DNA from: Candidatus Cloacimonadota bacterium
GTDB lineage: Bacteria > Cloacimonadota > Cloacimonadia > Cloacimonadales > WRIO01
Reading direction: 5' to 3'
Length of the DNA stretch: 64,000 nucleotides
Assembly (NCBI GenBank): GCA_009777575.1
Contig: WRLO01000004.1
Coordinates: 1 to 64,000 of the forward strand
A model generated the notes under the pieces. The model did not search any database. It was not told the origin of the DNA and saw only the letters and a list, made by a program, of their open reading frames with translations. Both the position numbers and the translations under genes were made by a program. Each line of letters begins with the position of its first letter. The stretch's first letter is position 1. Shown one piece after another: positions 17,960-26,886 of this stretch.

Positions 17960-19105
17960 CTATAATTTGTCAAGCCCCTTTTTCACATCAAATACTACTA
18001 TTTCTGATCTAGACCCTAATCTCATAGGAGGTCCCCAAACCCCTGTCCCACTCGATACATACATATATGTACCACCTCTTTTTTCGAGACCATAAGCTAT
18101 ATCAAATAATTTTTTTGTAATGATATTAAATGGGAAATATTGTCCAAAATGAGTATGACCGGATAAAACTAAGTCAATATCTTTTTTTTCATAGAGTTTA
18201 TGATTTTTTATTTGATGGGTCATAAGGATAGTAAATTTGTTTTTAGCAATTTCTGCCACTGATAAATCATCGTTCTCGATAGTCGAACTAAGTAAATCAT
18301 CGAGACCTTTTAAAGGTTCATTTACCCATCTTTGCATAGTTTGATCTTCTTGCCCAATTAAAAGGAGGCTATCTCCTATCATAACACTATCATCTCGAAG
18401 TATTGAAATCCCAAGACTTTTCATATAGTCGATGCTTGTTTCAATACCTGAAATATACTCATGATTTCCTAGAATAGCCCAAATACCTAGTGAAATATTA
18501 AGTGATGTCAAAGATTTTCCTATATCATTGATTATTGCATAGTTATGCTCGTTTTCTAAAAAATCACCTGTTATGAGTAACAAATCTGGTTCTAATTGAT
18601 TTATTTTTTCTATAATTATCCTAAATTGCTTTTCTGAGTTCATAAAACCGAGATGATTATCGCTAATTTGAACAATTCTTATATTTAATTCTTTATCTGT
18701 CCCGATATTATGTCTAATCACTTGGACATTGCGTGCATTTGTGTATCCTACCAAAAATATAGTAAAACATAAAATAATTTCTCCAAGAAAAAATAATATT
18801 CTATGTATTGCAAGATCGGGACCTATACTAAAAAATCTCAAAATCAGCCAAATAACACTCCAAACAAACATGTAAACCAATAATCCCATCCAAATATACC
18901 CTAATCTCGCAAGCCAAGCACTTACATCAAGAGGAAAGAGATTTCCCCATATTCTACCGAGAAATATCGCAAACGTTAATAAAATATATAGTATTAAAAA
19001 GAGAAATCTGATTTTAAAAGGTTTCAGAACATCCATTGTATGCAATATAACAAAAGTCGATGTTCCAAAATATATACATATAAATATAAGAAAAAAGGCT
19101 CTCAA
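17960..19105 (-). CDS. Membrane-anchored metallophosphoesterase (YkuE-like)
   Basis: A 381-aa protein with four to five N-terminal transmembrane helices (about 3-125) and a calcineurin-type phosphoesterase domain behind them. Metal ligands are all visible: QISDNHLG, ITGDF, LGNHEY, LMTHQ and LSGHTHFGQ. Relatives include YkuE/YaeI, some of which act on lipid-linked phosphates such as UDP-2,3-diacylglucosamine; the substrate here is unknown. It is monocistronic as far as can be seen. Confidence 0.85.
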   Translation of the reverse strand: MRAFFLIFICIYFGTSTFVILHTMDVLKPFKIRFLFLILYILLTFAIFLGRIWGNLFPLDVSAWLARLGYIWMGLLVYMFVWSVIWLILRFFSIGPDLAIHRILFFLGEIILCFTIFLVGYTNARNVQVIRHNIGTDKELNIRIVQISDNHLGFMNSEKQFRIIIEKINQLEPDLLLITGDFLENEHNYAIINDIGKSLTSLNISLGIWAILGNHEYISGIETSIDYMKSLGISILRDDSVMIGDSLLLIGQEDQTMQRWVNEPLKGLDDLLSSTIENDDLSVAEIAKNKFTILMTHQIKNHKLYEKKDIDLVLSGHTHFGQYFPFNIITKKLFDIAYGLEKRGGTYMYVSSGTGVWGPPMRLGSRSEIVVFDVKKGLDKL

Positions 19106-19490
19106 ATTACAACTCCTGATACTTAATTATTTATTGACATTCCTCATACATATTGATAGTGATCGGCTCAAGAGTATAAAGGCTATGGATAGTCTATAAC
19201 TTCAAAAATTTAACCACAGAGAATACGGAGAAACACAGAGTTTTTTTTATTTAACACAGAATAGACAGAGAAGGCACAGAGATTGAGAGCACTTCAACTC
19301 TCCCCCCTAGTAATTAATGTCTTGCAGACAGCATATCGTAATTCTGCGAGTCTTTTCGCAAGCTCAAAGTCTCTTGAACCGCCCCATAAATGTGGGGGGA
19401 TTTTCCCCGTTCGGGTCGTGGTAACTTGTCTCTTTATTTTACCAAAAACATTACATAAGAGTCATGTTTTAAAAAAAGGAATAGTCTGCT
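19106..19490. other. Repeat-bearing intergenic region
   Basis: Contains the ACCACAGAGAATACGGAG / CACAGAG-type degenerate repeat (about 19212-19282), a block TTTCGCAAGCTCAA...TCTCTTGAACCG (about 19337-19380) that recurs near 34155-34184, and the hairpin CCCCATAAATGTGGGGGG (19382-19399) that also occurs inside the barrel gene. No gene is supported. Confidence 0.65.
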
Positions 19491-20129
19491 CTATCTCAAT
19501 AATCCCAACCAATCTCCTAATAAAAATTGCAATCTACCTATCAATAGCGATATTCTTGCCATAGCAGTAAAACCAAAAGCGGCTCCAAAACTGACCATCA
19601 AGAATATGATACCTGTTTTTGCGACACCACCAGTAAAACCTTCATGTTTTTTGCTGAAATAAAAATAGACTAACCCAGATATGGTTCCAACGATTAAAAT
19701 CACTTGTCCGAACGCTACGACAGCTGAACCAGAATTTAAGGGGTTTATCATAGTAGCGATAATTTGATTTATGACATCAGTTTCGAGGAATCTGACCAAA
19801 CTGAGGCCAGCAGTAGTGCCTATCATCAGGGCGATGGGATATTTTCCAAGCCAGTCATACTTAGGAAAAATTTTCATCAACATCATGATACCAAGAAGTC
19901 CGGGTATCAATAATAACCAATTACTATTAAAATCAGTAATTAGCTTGTCAAAAAGGTTTGGAATTAACACATTATATATAGTGAAAATAAACCAGTAAGC
20001 AGCAGATACACCAACGAAGATTTGCTCAGCAAATTTGTAAAAAGGGTTATCCTTGTATAAAAAGCTCCAAATAGAAAGCGTAGCTAAAGCTCCTATCCAG
20101 ATACCTAATACTGTCCAAAAATCAGTCAT
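19491..20129 (-). CDS. Unknown multi-pass membrane protein, last gene of a four-gene operon
   Basis: A 212-aa, very hydrophobic protein with about six predicted membrane segments (blocks WTVLGIWIGALATLSIW, AAYWFIFTIYNVLI, LLLIPGLLGIMMLM, IGTTAGLSLVRFL, VAFGQVILIVGTISGLVYF, AKTGIIFLMVSFGAAFGF). I do not recognise the family. It abuts the upstream gene (stop 20130, start 20129) and has GGAGG before its ATG. With its three upstream partners it probably forms a membrane complex. Confidence 0.8.
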   Translation of the reverse strand: MTDFWTVLGIWIGALATLSIWSFLYKDNPFYKFAEQIFVGVSAAYWFIFTIYNVLIPNLFDKLITDFNSNWLLLIPGLLGIMMLMKIFPKYDWLGKYPIALMIGTTAGLSLVRFLETDVINQIIATMINPLNSGSAVVAFGQVILIVGTISGLVYFYFSKKHEGFTGGVAKTGIIFLMVSFGAAFGFTAMARISLLIGRLQFLLGDWLGLLR

Positions 20130-20993
20130 TTACGCCTCCTTTTTTGACTTATGCTTATTTAGATACCAAGCGACATTCCCGATGATGATAAAAATGATGA
20201 TGATCAGATGTGCAATAGATTGAGCATCCATCCCTGCTGTCGCAGTTCCGGGAATGCCAACAAGTTTTTCATATTCGGCAGCAGCTTTTAAACCACCTAT
20301 CAATCCTATGAGCTGTCGTTGTTCGTTTATGTATGGTAAAAAACCGGGTGTGCTAACAGCAGTTGTGGAACCTGTAACAGGTAAACCATAACTATCACCA
20401 GCAACCATAATCCATTCTCTCATACCGGGTGTTCCGGAAGAAAAAGAAGCTACAAAACTAAAATCATTGAAGTTTCTGACATCTCTCATAATATCAAAAT
20501 TTCTGACATCATCTCCGTTTGCATCACGCGGAAAGACATCAATAAAATTTCGTCCCATAGATTGAATTGCAACCATTCCCCCAGCAGTGTAGCCAAGGTT
20601 AATAAAATTTACACCATAATTTAAATTATCACTTTTCTTTTCATAAATTTCATTCATTAGGCTGACACCCATGGGCCATAAAGCAATAGCTACAATCTTC
20701 AAATCCTTGTCTATAGCGTGTTGTATCATTGCTTCAGCAGCAGGTTGGATTTCAGGTTTACTAGCAGGATCATAATCAAAGGATAAGAGTATTCTATCAC
20801 CGGGATGAGCAGAGTTTACTAAATCGTAAACCATTTTGACATTTGGAGTTACTTCAATTTCAAAACCAAAAGGTATTAACAATGGAATGGAAACTCCAAG
20901 TAATATAAACAAAAATATCCATCTTCTGTCTATTTTTGATATTTGTTTCCCTTCGTTTGAAGCTGAATGCTGCGAAATATTCTTTTTACTCAT
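20130..20993 (-). CDS. Unknown membrane-tethered protein with a large soluble domain
   Basis: A 287-aa protein with a transmembrane segment near the N terminus (about 27-45), a soluble alpha/beta-looking region (about 50-255, with blocks ILLSFDYDPAS, DLKIVAIALWPMGVSLM, GVNFINLGYTAGG, EWIMVAGDSYGLPVTGSTT) and a C-terminal membrane helix (about 260-280). It resembles no enzyme I can name. Its start overlaps the stop of the upstream gene by one base, so expression is coupled. The paired soluble domains here and in the first gene suggest they interact. Confidence 0.75.
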   Translation of the reverse strand: MSKKNISQHSASNEGKQISKIDRRWIFLFILLGVSIPLLIPFGFEIEVTPNVKMVYDLVNSAHPGDRILLSFDYDPASKPEIQPAAEAMIQHAIDKDLKIVAIALWPMGVSLMNEIYEKKSDNLNYGVNFINLGYTAGGMVAIQSMGRNFIDVFPRDANGDDVRNFDIMRDVRNFNDFSFVASFSSGTPGMREWIMVAGDSYGLPVTGSTTAVSTPGFLPYINEQRQLIGLIGGLKAAAEYEKLVGIPGTATAGMDAQSIAHLIIIIFIIIGNVAWYLNKHKSKKEA

Positions 20994-21679
20994 TATTTAC
21001 CTCCTAACCATGATCTTTCTATACCCAGAATCAATCTCAGAGAACTTCCAATAACACCCAAACCAGCACCGATAATGATAGCTCTTTGTCCGGCAGTATT
21101 AGGAAAATCCATAATAAAAGCAGAAATATTTGGTAAATGTAAATAGGCTGGCAAACTGTTCGTCATCGCAGCTCCGATACTCGTGTTACCTAGCATCACT
21201 AAAACTGATACCGACAAAAGCAAAGTGCTTTCAAGAGATCTGGCAATAAAGGCTCTGTAAGCAGCAGAAGCAATAAAAAAAGCAAGTAAAGAAAACATTG
21301 CTGCCATCAAATGCTGATACAGGTTGATAAATATATAATCAAAAGGTTTTGAACCAATGAGATTACTTAACATCTCGCCATGCCCTAAAAGACCCGCTTG
21401 TCTTTGCATTCCAAAGAGTATACCAAAAAGAAACATAACTGCGAAACTGATGATTGCAGCAAGGTGATATTGCCAGTTTTCTGATTTTGAAAAAACTTTC
21501 ATTATGTTTAATTTTAATAAACTGAGTTGTCCTAAAACAATAGCAAATCCTGCAATAATCAAAAACCATGATTCAAGTGTGCCACTTAATTGTGAAAAAG
21601 GTCTACGAGGGATAAATTCTGATAAAATCATCAAGATTCCTGCACAAAAAGCTATTAAAAGTGGTAGTTTGTATTTCAT
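20993..21679 (-). CDS. Unknown polytopic membrane protein
   Basis: A 228-aa protein with about six membrane helices (MKYKLPLLIAFCAGILMIL; WFLIIAGFAIVLGQLSLL; LAAIISFAVMFLFGILFG; LYQHLMAAMFSLLAFFIA; LLLSVSVLVMLGNTSIGA; AIIIGAGLGVIGSSLRLIL). No family is recognised. It starts 12 bp after the stop of the DUF6754-like gene, and overlaps the next gene by one base. Confidence 0.8.
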   Translation of the reverse strand: MKYKLPLLIAFCAGILMILSEFIPRRPFSQLSGTLESWFLIIAGFAIVLGQLSLLKLNIMKVFSKSENWQYHLAAIISFAVMFLFGILFGMQRQAGLLGHGEMLSNLIGSKPFDYIFINLYQHLMAAMFSLLAFFIASAAYRAFIARSLESTLLLSVSVLVMLGNTSIGAAMTNSLPAYLHLPNISAFIMDFPNTAGQRAIIIGAGLGVIGSSLRLILGIERSWLGGK

Positions 21680-21691
21680 TATTCCTCCCTT

Positions 21692-22816
21692 TTATCCTGT
21701 AAAAAAAGCCTTAAAAGCTGTTATTCCGCACATCTCAAGCAAAACGCCCAGCACGATTAACACTATCACCACTATTTTTCCGAAATCTTGGCCTTTGAGT
21801 GAGCCGATTTGTTGTGGATTGTTGGATAAATATGCTGAAGCAGCGAAAAGTTCCTCTCCTATGAGGGTATAATCACAAGCAGCCACAAAGAAAGGTATCT
21901 GAGCCGCATTTGCTGTTCCTGAAATCTGGATTGCACCTATAGAAAATCCTGTTTCTGCTAAGATCAAAGATTCTGCCCAAAAACCGCCTAAAAAGAAATT
22001 TGTAGCAGGTTTTTCACGAATCATAATTCCATCAATACCTGCCACATAGCCAAACTGATCATCAGTGAGATAAAAAATATGGTCTGCATTGAACTCATCA
22101 GCACTACCAGCTTTTAAATATGACTCTTTCACTATATCTCTTGCCGCTGCCATAACAAGAGAATTTCTGCAAGGCACAATGATTTTAGAGTGATATTCAG
22201 CAACTTTTTCGGCAAGTTTTCCTAGTATCGTGAGAGCTGCTATAGTTTGCATATCGCTGATGTCAGAAATGCCAGGCACAAACAAAATAGGTCGCCCCAT
22301 TTCTGTAGCTCTACCGACTGCTTCATCCATAGCCTCAAGACCATTGATTTTGCGAATATAAAACTCCTTTCCTTTGCCAGAAAGAGTTATATAGTAGACG
22401 ATGGTCCCGCAAAAAAGAATTAATAATAATAATAAAGGTATCCTACTTCGATTGAACCATTGAGCTTTGGGTGTCGCACTATCTGCAAAATCGAGAGCGT
22501 AAGGAATTTGATTTATATCATCAAGAACCGGCATCAGCACTAAACGATAATGGACAGGATTCTTGATAAAATCATCAAATTCATCAATCAGGGTATTCGA
22601 TTCAGGATTTTCAAGCCAAAATTCGTATTCCTCTCCATCGAAACTCCTATAAATGAGAACGCTTTCTGCCTGTAAAACACTTTCATCATAAGTGATCAGC
22701 AACCTTCTGCCATCATCGTTTGGATAATCACGAACTTGGAAATTCACATCGACAGAAAATAAAAAAAACGGGTAAATAAAGAATAGTAGCAAATAAATGT
22801 GCTTTATTAATTTCAT
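21692..22816 (-). CDS. DUF6754-like membrane protein, first gene of the operon
   Basis: A 374-aa protein with a signal peptide (about 1-22), an extracytoplasmic beta-rich domain (about 23-125, fibronectin-like, DGEEYEFWLENP), a central transmembrane helix (about 128-148), a soluble domain (about 155-340, with RPILFVPGISDISDMQTIAA and SLVMAAARDIVKESY) and a C-terminal helix (about 350-370). I recall this domain as DUF6754, function unknown; that assignment is from memory and unverified. It heads a tightly packed operon of four membrane proteins. Confidence 0.7.
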   Translation of the reverse strand: MKLIKHIYLLLFFIYPFFLFSVDVNFQVRDYPNDDGRRLLITYDESVLQAESVLIYRSFDGEEYEFWLENPESNTLIDEFDDFIKNPVHYRLVLMPVLDDINQIPYALDFADSATPKAQWFNRSRIPLLLLLILFCGTIVYYITLSGKGKEFYIRKINGLEAMDEAVGRATEMGRPILFVPGISDISDMQTIAALTILGKLAEKVAEYHSKIIVPCRNSLVMAAARDIVKESYLKAGSADEFNADHIFYLTDDQFGYVAGIDGIMIREKPATNFFLGGFWAESLILAETGFSIGAIQISGTANAAQIPFFVAACDYTLIGEELFAASAYLSNNPQQIGSLKGQDFGKIVVIVLIVLGVLLEMCGITAFKAFFTG

Positions 22817-22880
22817 ATTACCACCTTATATCATATTTTTTTTACATTTTATTTTAATGGGGTCAATATGTCAAGTAAAA

Positions 22881-24593
22881 TCAAAACACTCCAATCCTCA
22901 CCTCTTTTCCCTTAAATACTGCAACGATACTGACTATTTCCTCTATCCCTAGTGCTTGCAATTCCTGAGCGTATTTTTGTTCTACCAGTTGTCTTCTACC
23001 GTATTCTATAGACTTTTCAAAGGTTTCTCCGCGGGCTTCATTTAATGTTTTAAATTCAAAGATGATGCCTCTCTCCCCCGCTTTCAGTGGGTCGTTTGGT
23101 GTCAAAATCACATCATATCTACCGAGTCCGGACTCTCTATTGCTTCGAATCTGGTATCTATCTTTTAAGCAGGCAAATATACCAAGCACAAAGCCATGAT
23201 AAAATTTCTCTGGATTATCGCCACCGACATCGAAATAGGAAAATGTAGTCAGACAATACTCTGTAAACTCTTTTTTAAAGACTTCAATGTTCCCGTCTAC
23301 AAGGTGGTGAGCGAGATTTATGATTTCGTCTGTTTTTTCTGAGGTATTGAACCAAGTGGGAACTATTTTTCTTTTAAAAAGAGCCTTGATTTCATAATTG
23401 GGTATTGATAGCTCTGCATTCGATTCCTCATCTTCATTATTCACATCGTAGTTGTCATATCTTAAATAGCCACACATTAAAAAGAAATTCCAGAGAGCGT
23501 TTTTATTCTCATATAATTCAGGGAATATAATCTCTTCATCGATATATTTCTTTACCTTTCCACCTTCTATCATAATCGACAAATCTTGTTTTACTGTTTC
23601 ATCTGCTTCATGGCACATTTTTTTTATTATGTTGTTACTTGAAGTGTTTCCCCAGAAATGACCAAGTTTATTGTAATGTATAGCATTTAATATCGACCAA
23701 GGATTATAAACATCAAGTCCAGAGAAATTATAACCATTATACTGGTTTTTCACATCGCTAAAAGGTAAACTTGAATCAAAATAAACAAGCAAATTCTCTA
23801 CTTCATCATCTGTGAATCCAAATTTATCAGCAGATATTTCACTCAGCATCGAATAAACTGAAATATTGTTCAAATCAGAAAAAATGCTTTCTTTAGATAC
23901 TCTTAAAATCCCAGTCAAAACACCTTTTTCTAGGTAATTATTGTCTTTTAAGCCAGCACCGAGAAATCCTCGCATAAAATTCACTATCTTGTCGTAATAT
24001 CCGTGATAAAAACCTGCATGGATAGGAGTGTCATATTCATCGATGAGGATGACGGGATTTGATTTGTAGTGTTCATAGAGAATTTGGCATAAAAATTTTA
24101 AAGATTCTTCAAAATCTGCTTGACTAGCGGTTTTATTAAGTATTTTTTTATAATAGTCATAGTCTTCAGTATACAATGAATCTGTTAATAAGACATTCTG
24201 ATGCTCCCTATATAATTTTGAAACAGTAGTTCTGATTTTTTCGAGGCAAACATCAAAAGTTTCCTCTTTCACATCTTTAAAAGTCAAAAATATCACTGGA
24301 TGCTTGCCTTGTTTTTCCATGATGTCAGTTTCTGATGATATTACAAGTCCATGAAAAAGATGAGAATTATCCTCTCTAGAATCATAAAAATATTTCAGCA
24401 TAGAAAGGTTTAAAGTTTTACCAAAGCGCCGAGGTCGTGGATAGAGTAAAATTTTCATTCCATCAACTACATCCTTTATAAACAAAGATTTGTCTACAAA
24501 GTATATATTTTCAGTAATTATTTCTCGAAAATCGCTGACCCCTATCGAGAGTTTCTTTTTTTTAGTGCCACCATTGATTATTGATTTTTCCAT
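22881..24593 (-). CDS. AAA-ATPase-like / PD-(D/E)XK nuclease family protein (DUF1703 type)
   Basis: A 570-aa member of the same family as the gene at 939. Seen: YFVDKSLFI, Walker A-like RPRRFGKT (about 53-60), Walker B-like VILIDEYDTPIH, and a C-terminal nuclease-like core GRYDVILTP then GIIFEFKT. The ATG at 24593 is chosen because GGAG overlaps an earlier in-frame ATG (24605) and lies 6 bp before it. A TTGACA-N19-ACTTG promoter precedes it. An internally deleted copy lies at 26514-26739. Function is unknown; nuclease activity is inferred from the motif only. Confidence 0.85.
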   Translation of the reverse strand: MEKSIINGGTKKKKLSIGVSDFREIITENIYFVDKSLFIKDVVDGMKILLYPRPRRFGKTLNLSMLKYFYDSREDNSHLFHGLVISSETDIMEKQGKHPVIFLTFKDVKEETFDVCLEKIRTTVSKLYREHQNVLLTDSLYTEDYDYYKKILNKTASQADFEESLKFLCQILYEHYKSNPVILIDEYDTPIHAGFYHGYYDKIVNFMRGFLGAGLKDNNYLEKGVLTGILRVSKESIFSDLNNISVYSMLSEISADKFGFTDDEVENLLVYFDSSLPFSDVKNQYNGYNFSGLDVYNPWSILNAIHYNKLGHFWGNTSSNNIIKKMCHEADETVKQDLSIMIEGGKVKKYIDEEIIFPELYENKNALWNFFLMCGYLRYDNYDVNNEDEESNAELSIPNYEIKALFKRKIVPTWFNTSEKTDEIINLAHHLVDGNIEVFKKEFTEYCLTTFSYFDVGGDNPEKFYHGFVLGIFACLKDRYQIRSNRESGLGRYDVILTPNDPLKAGERGIIFEFKTLNEARGETFEKSIEYGRRQLVEQKYAQELQALGIEEIVSIVAVFKGKEVRIGVF

Positions 24594-24626
24594 GTCTTTC
24601 TCCATAAAGTTTTCTATCTCTTAACA

Positions 24627-24656
24627 CAAGTTTTTTTATTAAAGTTTTTTTGTCAA
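24627..24656 (-). promoter_or_regulatory. Putative promoter (TTGACA-N19-ACTTG)
   Basis: On the minus strand TTGACA (24651-24656) and ACTTG (24627-24631) are 19 bases apart, 34 bp before the ATG at 24593. The motif is duplicated with the gene remnant at 26773-26802. Confidence 0.65.
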
Positions 24657-24804
24657 GAAGAAGTGTTAAAACAGCAGAAATGATAATGTTGTATTGTGAG
24701 GAGCTAGATATGTTAAGTGTCAACATAAGCGCTATATTTCAAAAAATATTTGACAAAAATACAACCTTATTTTTTTTTGTATGAAATAAAATAATGGAGT
24801 TTAT

Positions 24805-26241
24805 ATGAAAACATCAAAAATCATTTTCCTCTTAATAGGGATTTCATGCCTGTTTCTGCTGATCAATAGCTGCGACAATAAGACTACAGAACCAACAATA
24901 GCAGTTACAGGTGTATCCTTGAATCAAACAACCCTCTCTATGCAAATTGGAGATACTAGAACCCTCACAGCTATCATCACACCTGAAAATGCAACAAACA
25001 AAGGTGTAATCTGGAGTAGCAGTGATGAAAGTGTAGCTACTGTAAATGATACTGGCTCAATCATAGGCATTGCAAAAGGTTCGACACTCGTTACTGCTAC
25101 TACTATTGATGGTGATTTCTCTGCTATTTGTGTCGTAACTGTTGCTTCTAATACGCCCAATATACCCGTAACTGGAGTAGCTCTAAACAAAACAAATACT
25201 TCAATACTTATCGGAAATACAGAAGCCCTCACAGCAATAATCTCACCATTCAATGCTACAAATCAAAATGTATCTTGGTCAAGTAGTAATAGCTCAATAG
25301 CTACAATCTCAGATAATGGTGTTGTAACTGCTATAAATCAAGGCTCTATTACTATCACTGTAACTACTCTGGATGGCGGTTTTACAGATATTTGTCAGGT
25401 TGCTGTGAATCCAGCCCCTACAGCTACATTCATCATCGCTCTCACAACCTCAGATGGTGGCTCTGTCAATGGAGCTACGGTGATTCTGCAAAATCATGTA
25501 GGAGGTGCATATCAAGAGACAGCTACAAGTGCATCTGCCATACTAACTAATATTCCTTTTGGTTCTTATTATTTGATAGTCAATCACTCTGGCTATCATC
25601 CCTTTATCGATGAGACTTTTTCTGTCCAATCGCATGCAGTAAGTCATGCTGTGCATTTAAGAGATATTAGCTTACCATATATAGGGGATATAATCGAGTT
25701 TGGAGCTTACAACTGGCGAGTGCTGGATATCCAAGGTGGACAGGCATTGATAGTAAGTGAAAATATAATAGAGCGGAGGGTTTATCATACATCACAAGCA
25801 GCTATCACCTGGTCAAGGTGTAGTTTGCGAGCATATCTAAATGGTGATTTTTATAATTCGAGTGCTTTTTCAAATGAAGATAGGTCTCGGATAGTTCAAG
25901 TAACAAATGTAAATCTGAATAATCAATGGTTTGGAACGTACGGTGGATTAAATACCCAAGACAGAATATTTCTTTTGAGCATTGCTGAAGTAGTGCAGTA
26001 TTTTGGGGATAGTGGGCAATTGGAAAATAGGCCTCCGGGAGCATCTCATATAAATGACCAATTCAATTCAAATCGGATTGCGACTATTAATGGGTCGGCT
26101 TCTTTTTGGTGGTTGCGTTCGCCTGGTGACAGTACTCATAATGCTATTCGTGTGTACAACGATGGTATCGTCTACCTGAGTGGTAGCTTTGTCAGCAACC
26201 ATAATGGTGGAGTTCGTCCAGCTTTGTGGCTACAGTTGTAG
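24805..26241 (+). CDS. Lipoprotein with two Big2 domains, a PEGA-like domain and DUF6273
   Basis: A 478-aa surface lipoprotein: lipobox LLINSC (Cys23), two bacterial Ig-like group 2 domains (about 33-110 and 117-195; each with VTGVxLN and WSSSxxxxAT signatures), a PEGA/carboxypeptidase-regulatory-like domain (about 202-285) and a C-terminal DUF6273 domain (about 290-478) ending WWLRSPG...GGVRPALWL. DUF6273 is thought to be a ligand- or surface-binding fold but no activity is known. GGAG lies 6 bp before ATG. Its stop codon TAG is the first part of a hairpin repeat. Two paralogues with fewer domains are at 48190 and 50073. Confidence 0.9.
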   Translation: MKTSKIIFLLIGISCLFLLINSCDNKTTEPTIAVTGVSLNQTTLSMQIGDTRTLTAIITPENATNKGVIWSSSDESVATVNDTGSIIGIAKGSTLVTATTIDGDFSAICVVTVASNTPNIPVTGVALNKTNTSILIGNTEALTAIISPFNATNQNVSWSSSNSSIATISDNGVVTAINQGSITITVTTLDGGFTDICQVAVNPAPTATFIIALTTSDGGSVNGATVILQNHVGGAYQETATSASAILTNIPFGSYYLIVNHSGYHPFIDETFSVQSHAVSHAVHLRDISLPYIGDIIEFGAYNWRVLDIQGGQALIVSENIIERRVYHTSQAAITWSRCSLRAYLNGDFYNSSAFSNEDRSRIVQVTNVNLNNQWFGTYGGLNTQDRIFLLSIAEVVQYFGDSGQLENRPPGASHINDQFNSNRIATINGSASFWWLRSPGDSTHNAIRVYNDGIVYLSGSFVSNHNGGVRPALWLQL

Positions 26242-26242
26242 T

Positions 26243-26490
26243 GGTGTATTGCATACACCTTTTAAATCATTTGTATTCACATAAAAATATGGCGTAAGCG
26301 ATACGCCACTACGGATTAAAAGGCGTAAGCATTACGCCACTACGGGATAAAAGGCGTAAGCAATACGCCACTACGATATGGGGTCTGAGATAGGGGGTAG
26401 TGACACGGAGATTGCTTCGTGAGGATAGCAAGAAGGAACCTCGCAACGACGGTATTGTCCATTATACACTACAGGCGTAAGCAATACGCC
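26243..26490. repeat. Cluster of GGCGTA-hairpin repeats
   Basis: Five hairpins of the GGCGTAAGCAATACGCC type at 26243 (variant GGTGTATTGCATACACC), 26291, 26322, 26353 and 26474, each followed or preceded by CTACG/CGTAG. Between them, about 26400-26455, lies a remnant of another common repeat (GGAGATTGCTTCGTGAGG). It has no clear terminal inverted repeats, unlike the MITE copies. Confidence 0.85.
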
Positions 26491-26513
26491 ACTACGGATT
26501 AAAAGAATTCACA

Positions 26514-26739
26514 GCGGGCTTCGTTTAGTGTTTTAAATTCAAAGCTGATGCCTCTCTCCCCCGCTTTTATTGGTCCGTTTGGTATCAAAATCACATCATA
26601 TCTACCGAGTCCGGACTCTCTGTTGCTTCGAATCTGGTATCTATTTTTAAACAGGCAAAAATCCCAAGCACAAAACCGTGATATGACCTATCGGGAGTTT
26701 CTTTTTTTTAGTGCCACCATTGATTATTGATTTTTCCAT
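26514..26739 (-). pseudogene. Internally deleted copy of the AAA/PDDEXK gene
   Basis: Reading the minus strand, the first about 20 codons after ATG 26739 match the start of the 22881-24593 gene, then jump near 26685 to a segment that matches its nuclease domain (compare 23033-23200). About 1.3 kb of the gene is missing. The upstream leader and promoter are also copied (26773-26802). It cannot encode a functional protein. The intact gene and this relic flank the DUF6273 lipoprotein as direct repeats. Confidence 0.85.
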
Positions 26740-26772
26740 GTCTTTCTCCATAGAGTTTTCTATGACTTAAAA

Positions 26773-26802
26773 CAAGTTTTTTTAATAAAGTTTTTTTGTC
26801 AA
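26773..26802 (-). promoter_or_regulatory. Duplicated promoter of the deleted AAA/PDDEXK copy
   Basis: TTGACA (26797-26802) and ACTTG-type element (complement of CAAGT at 26773-26777) with the same 19-base spacing, preserved although the gene behind it is a relic. Confidence 0.55.
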
Positions 26803-26886
26803 GAAAAACCTAATCTAAATAAAATCATTGACAAAAACAAGTCCAAATATTTTCTTTAACAAAAATATAATATTTTGGAGTATAAA

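Noticed and set aside
26548-26730. Plus-strand 60-codon frame
   Set aside because: It is antisense to the deleted AAA/PDDEXK copy.
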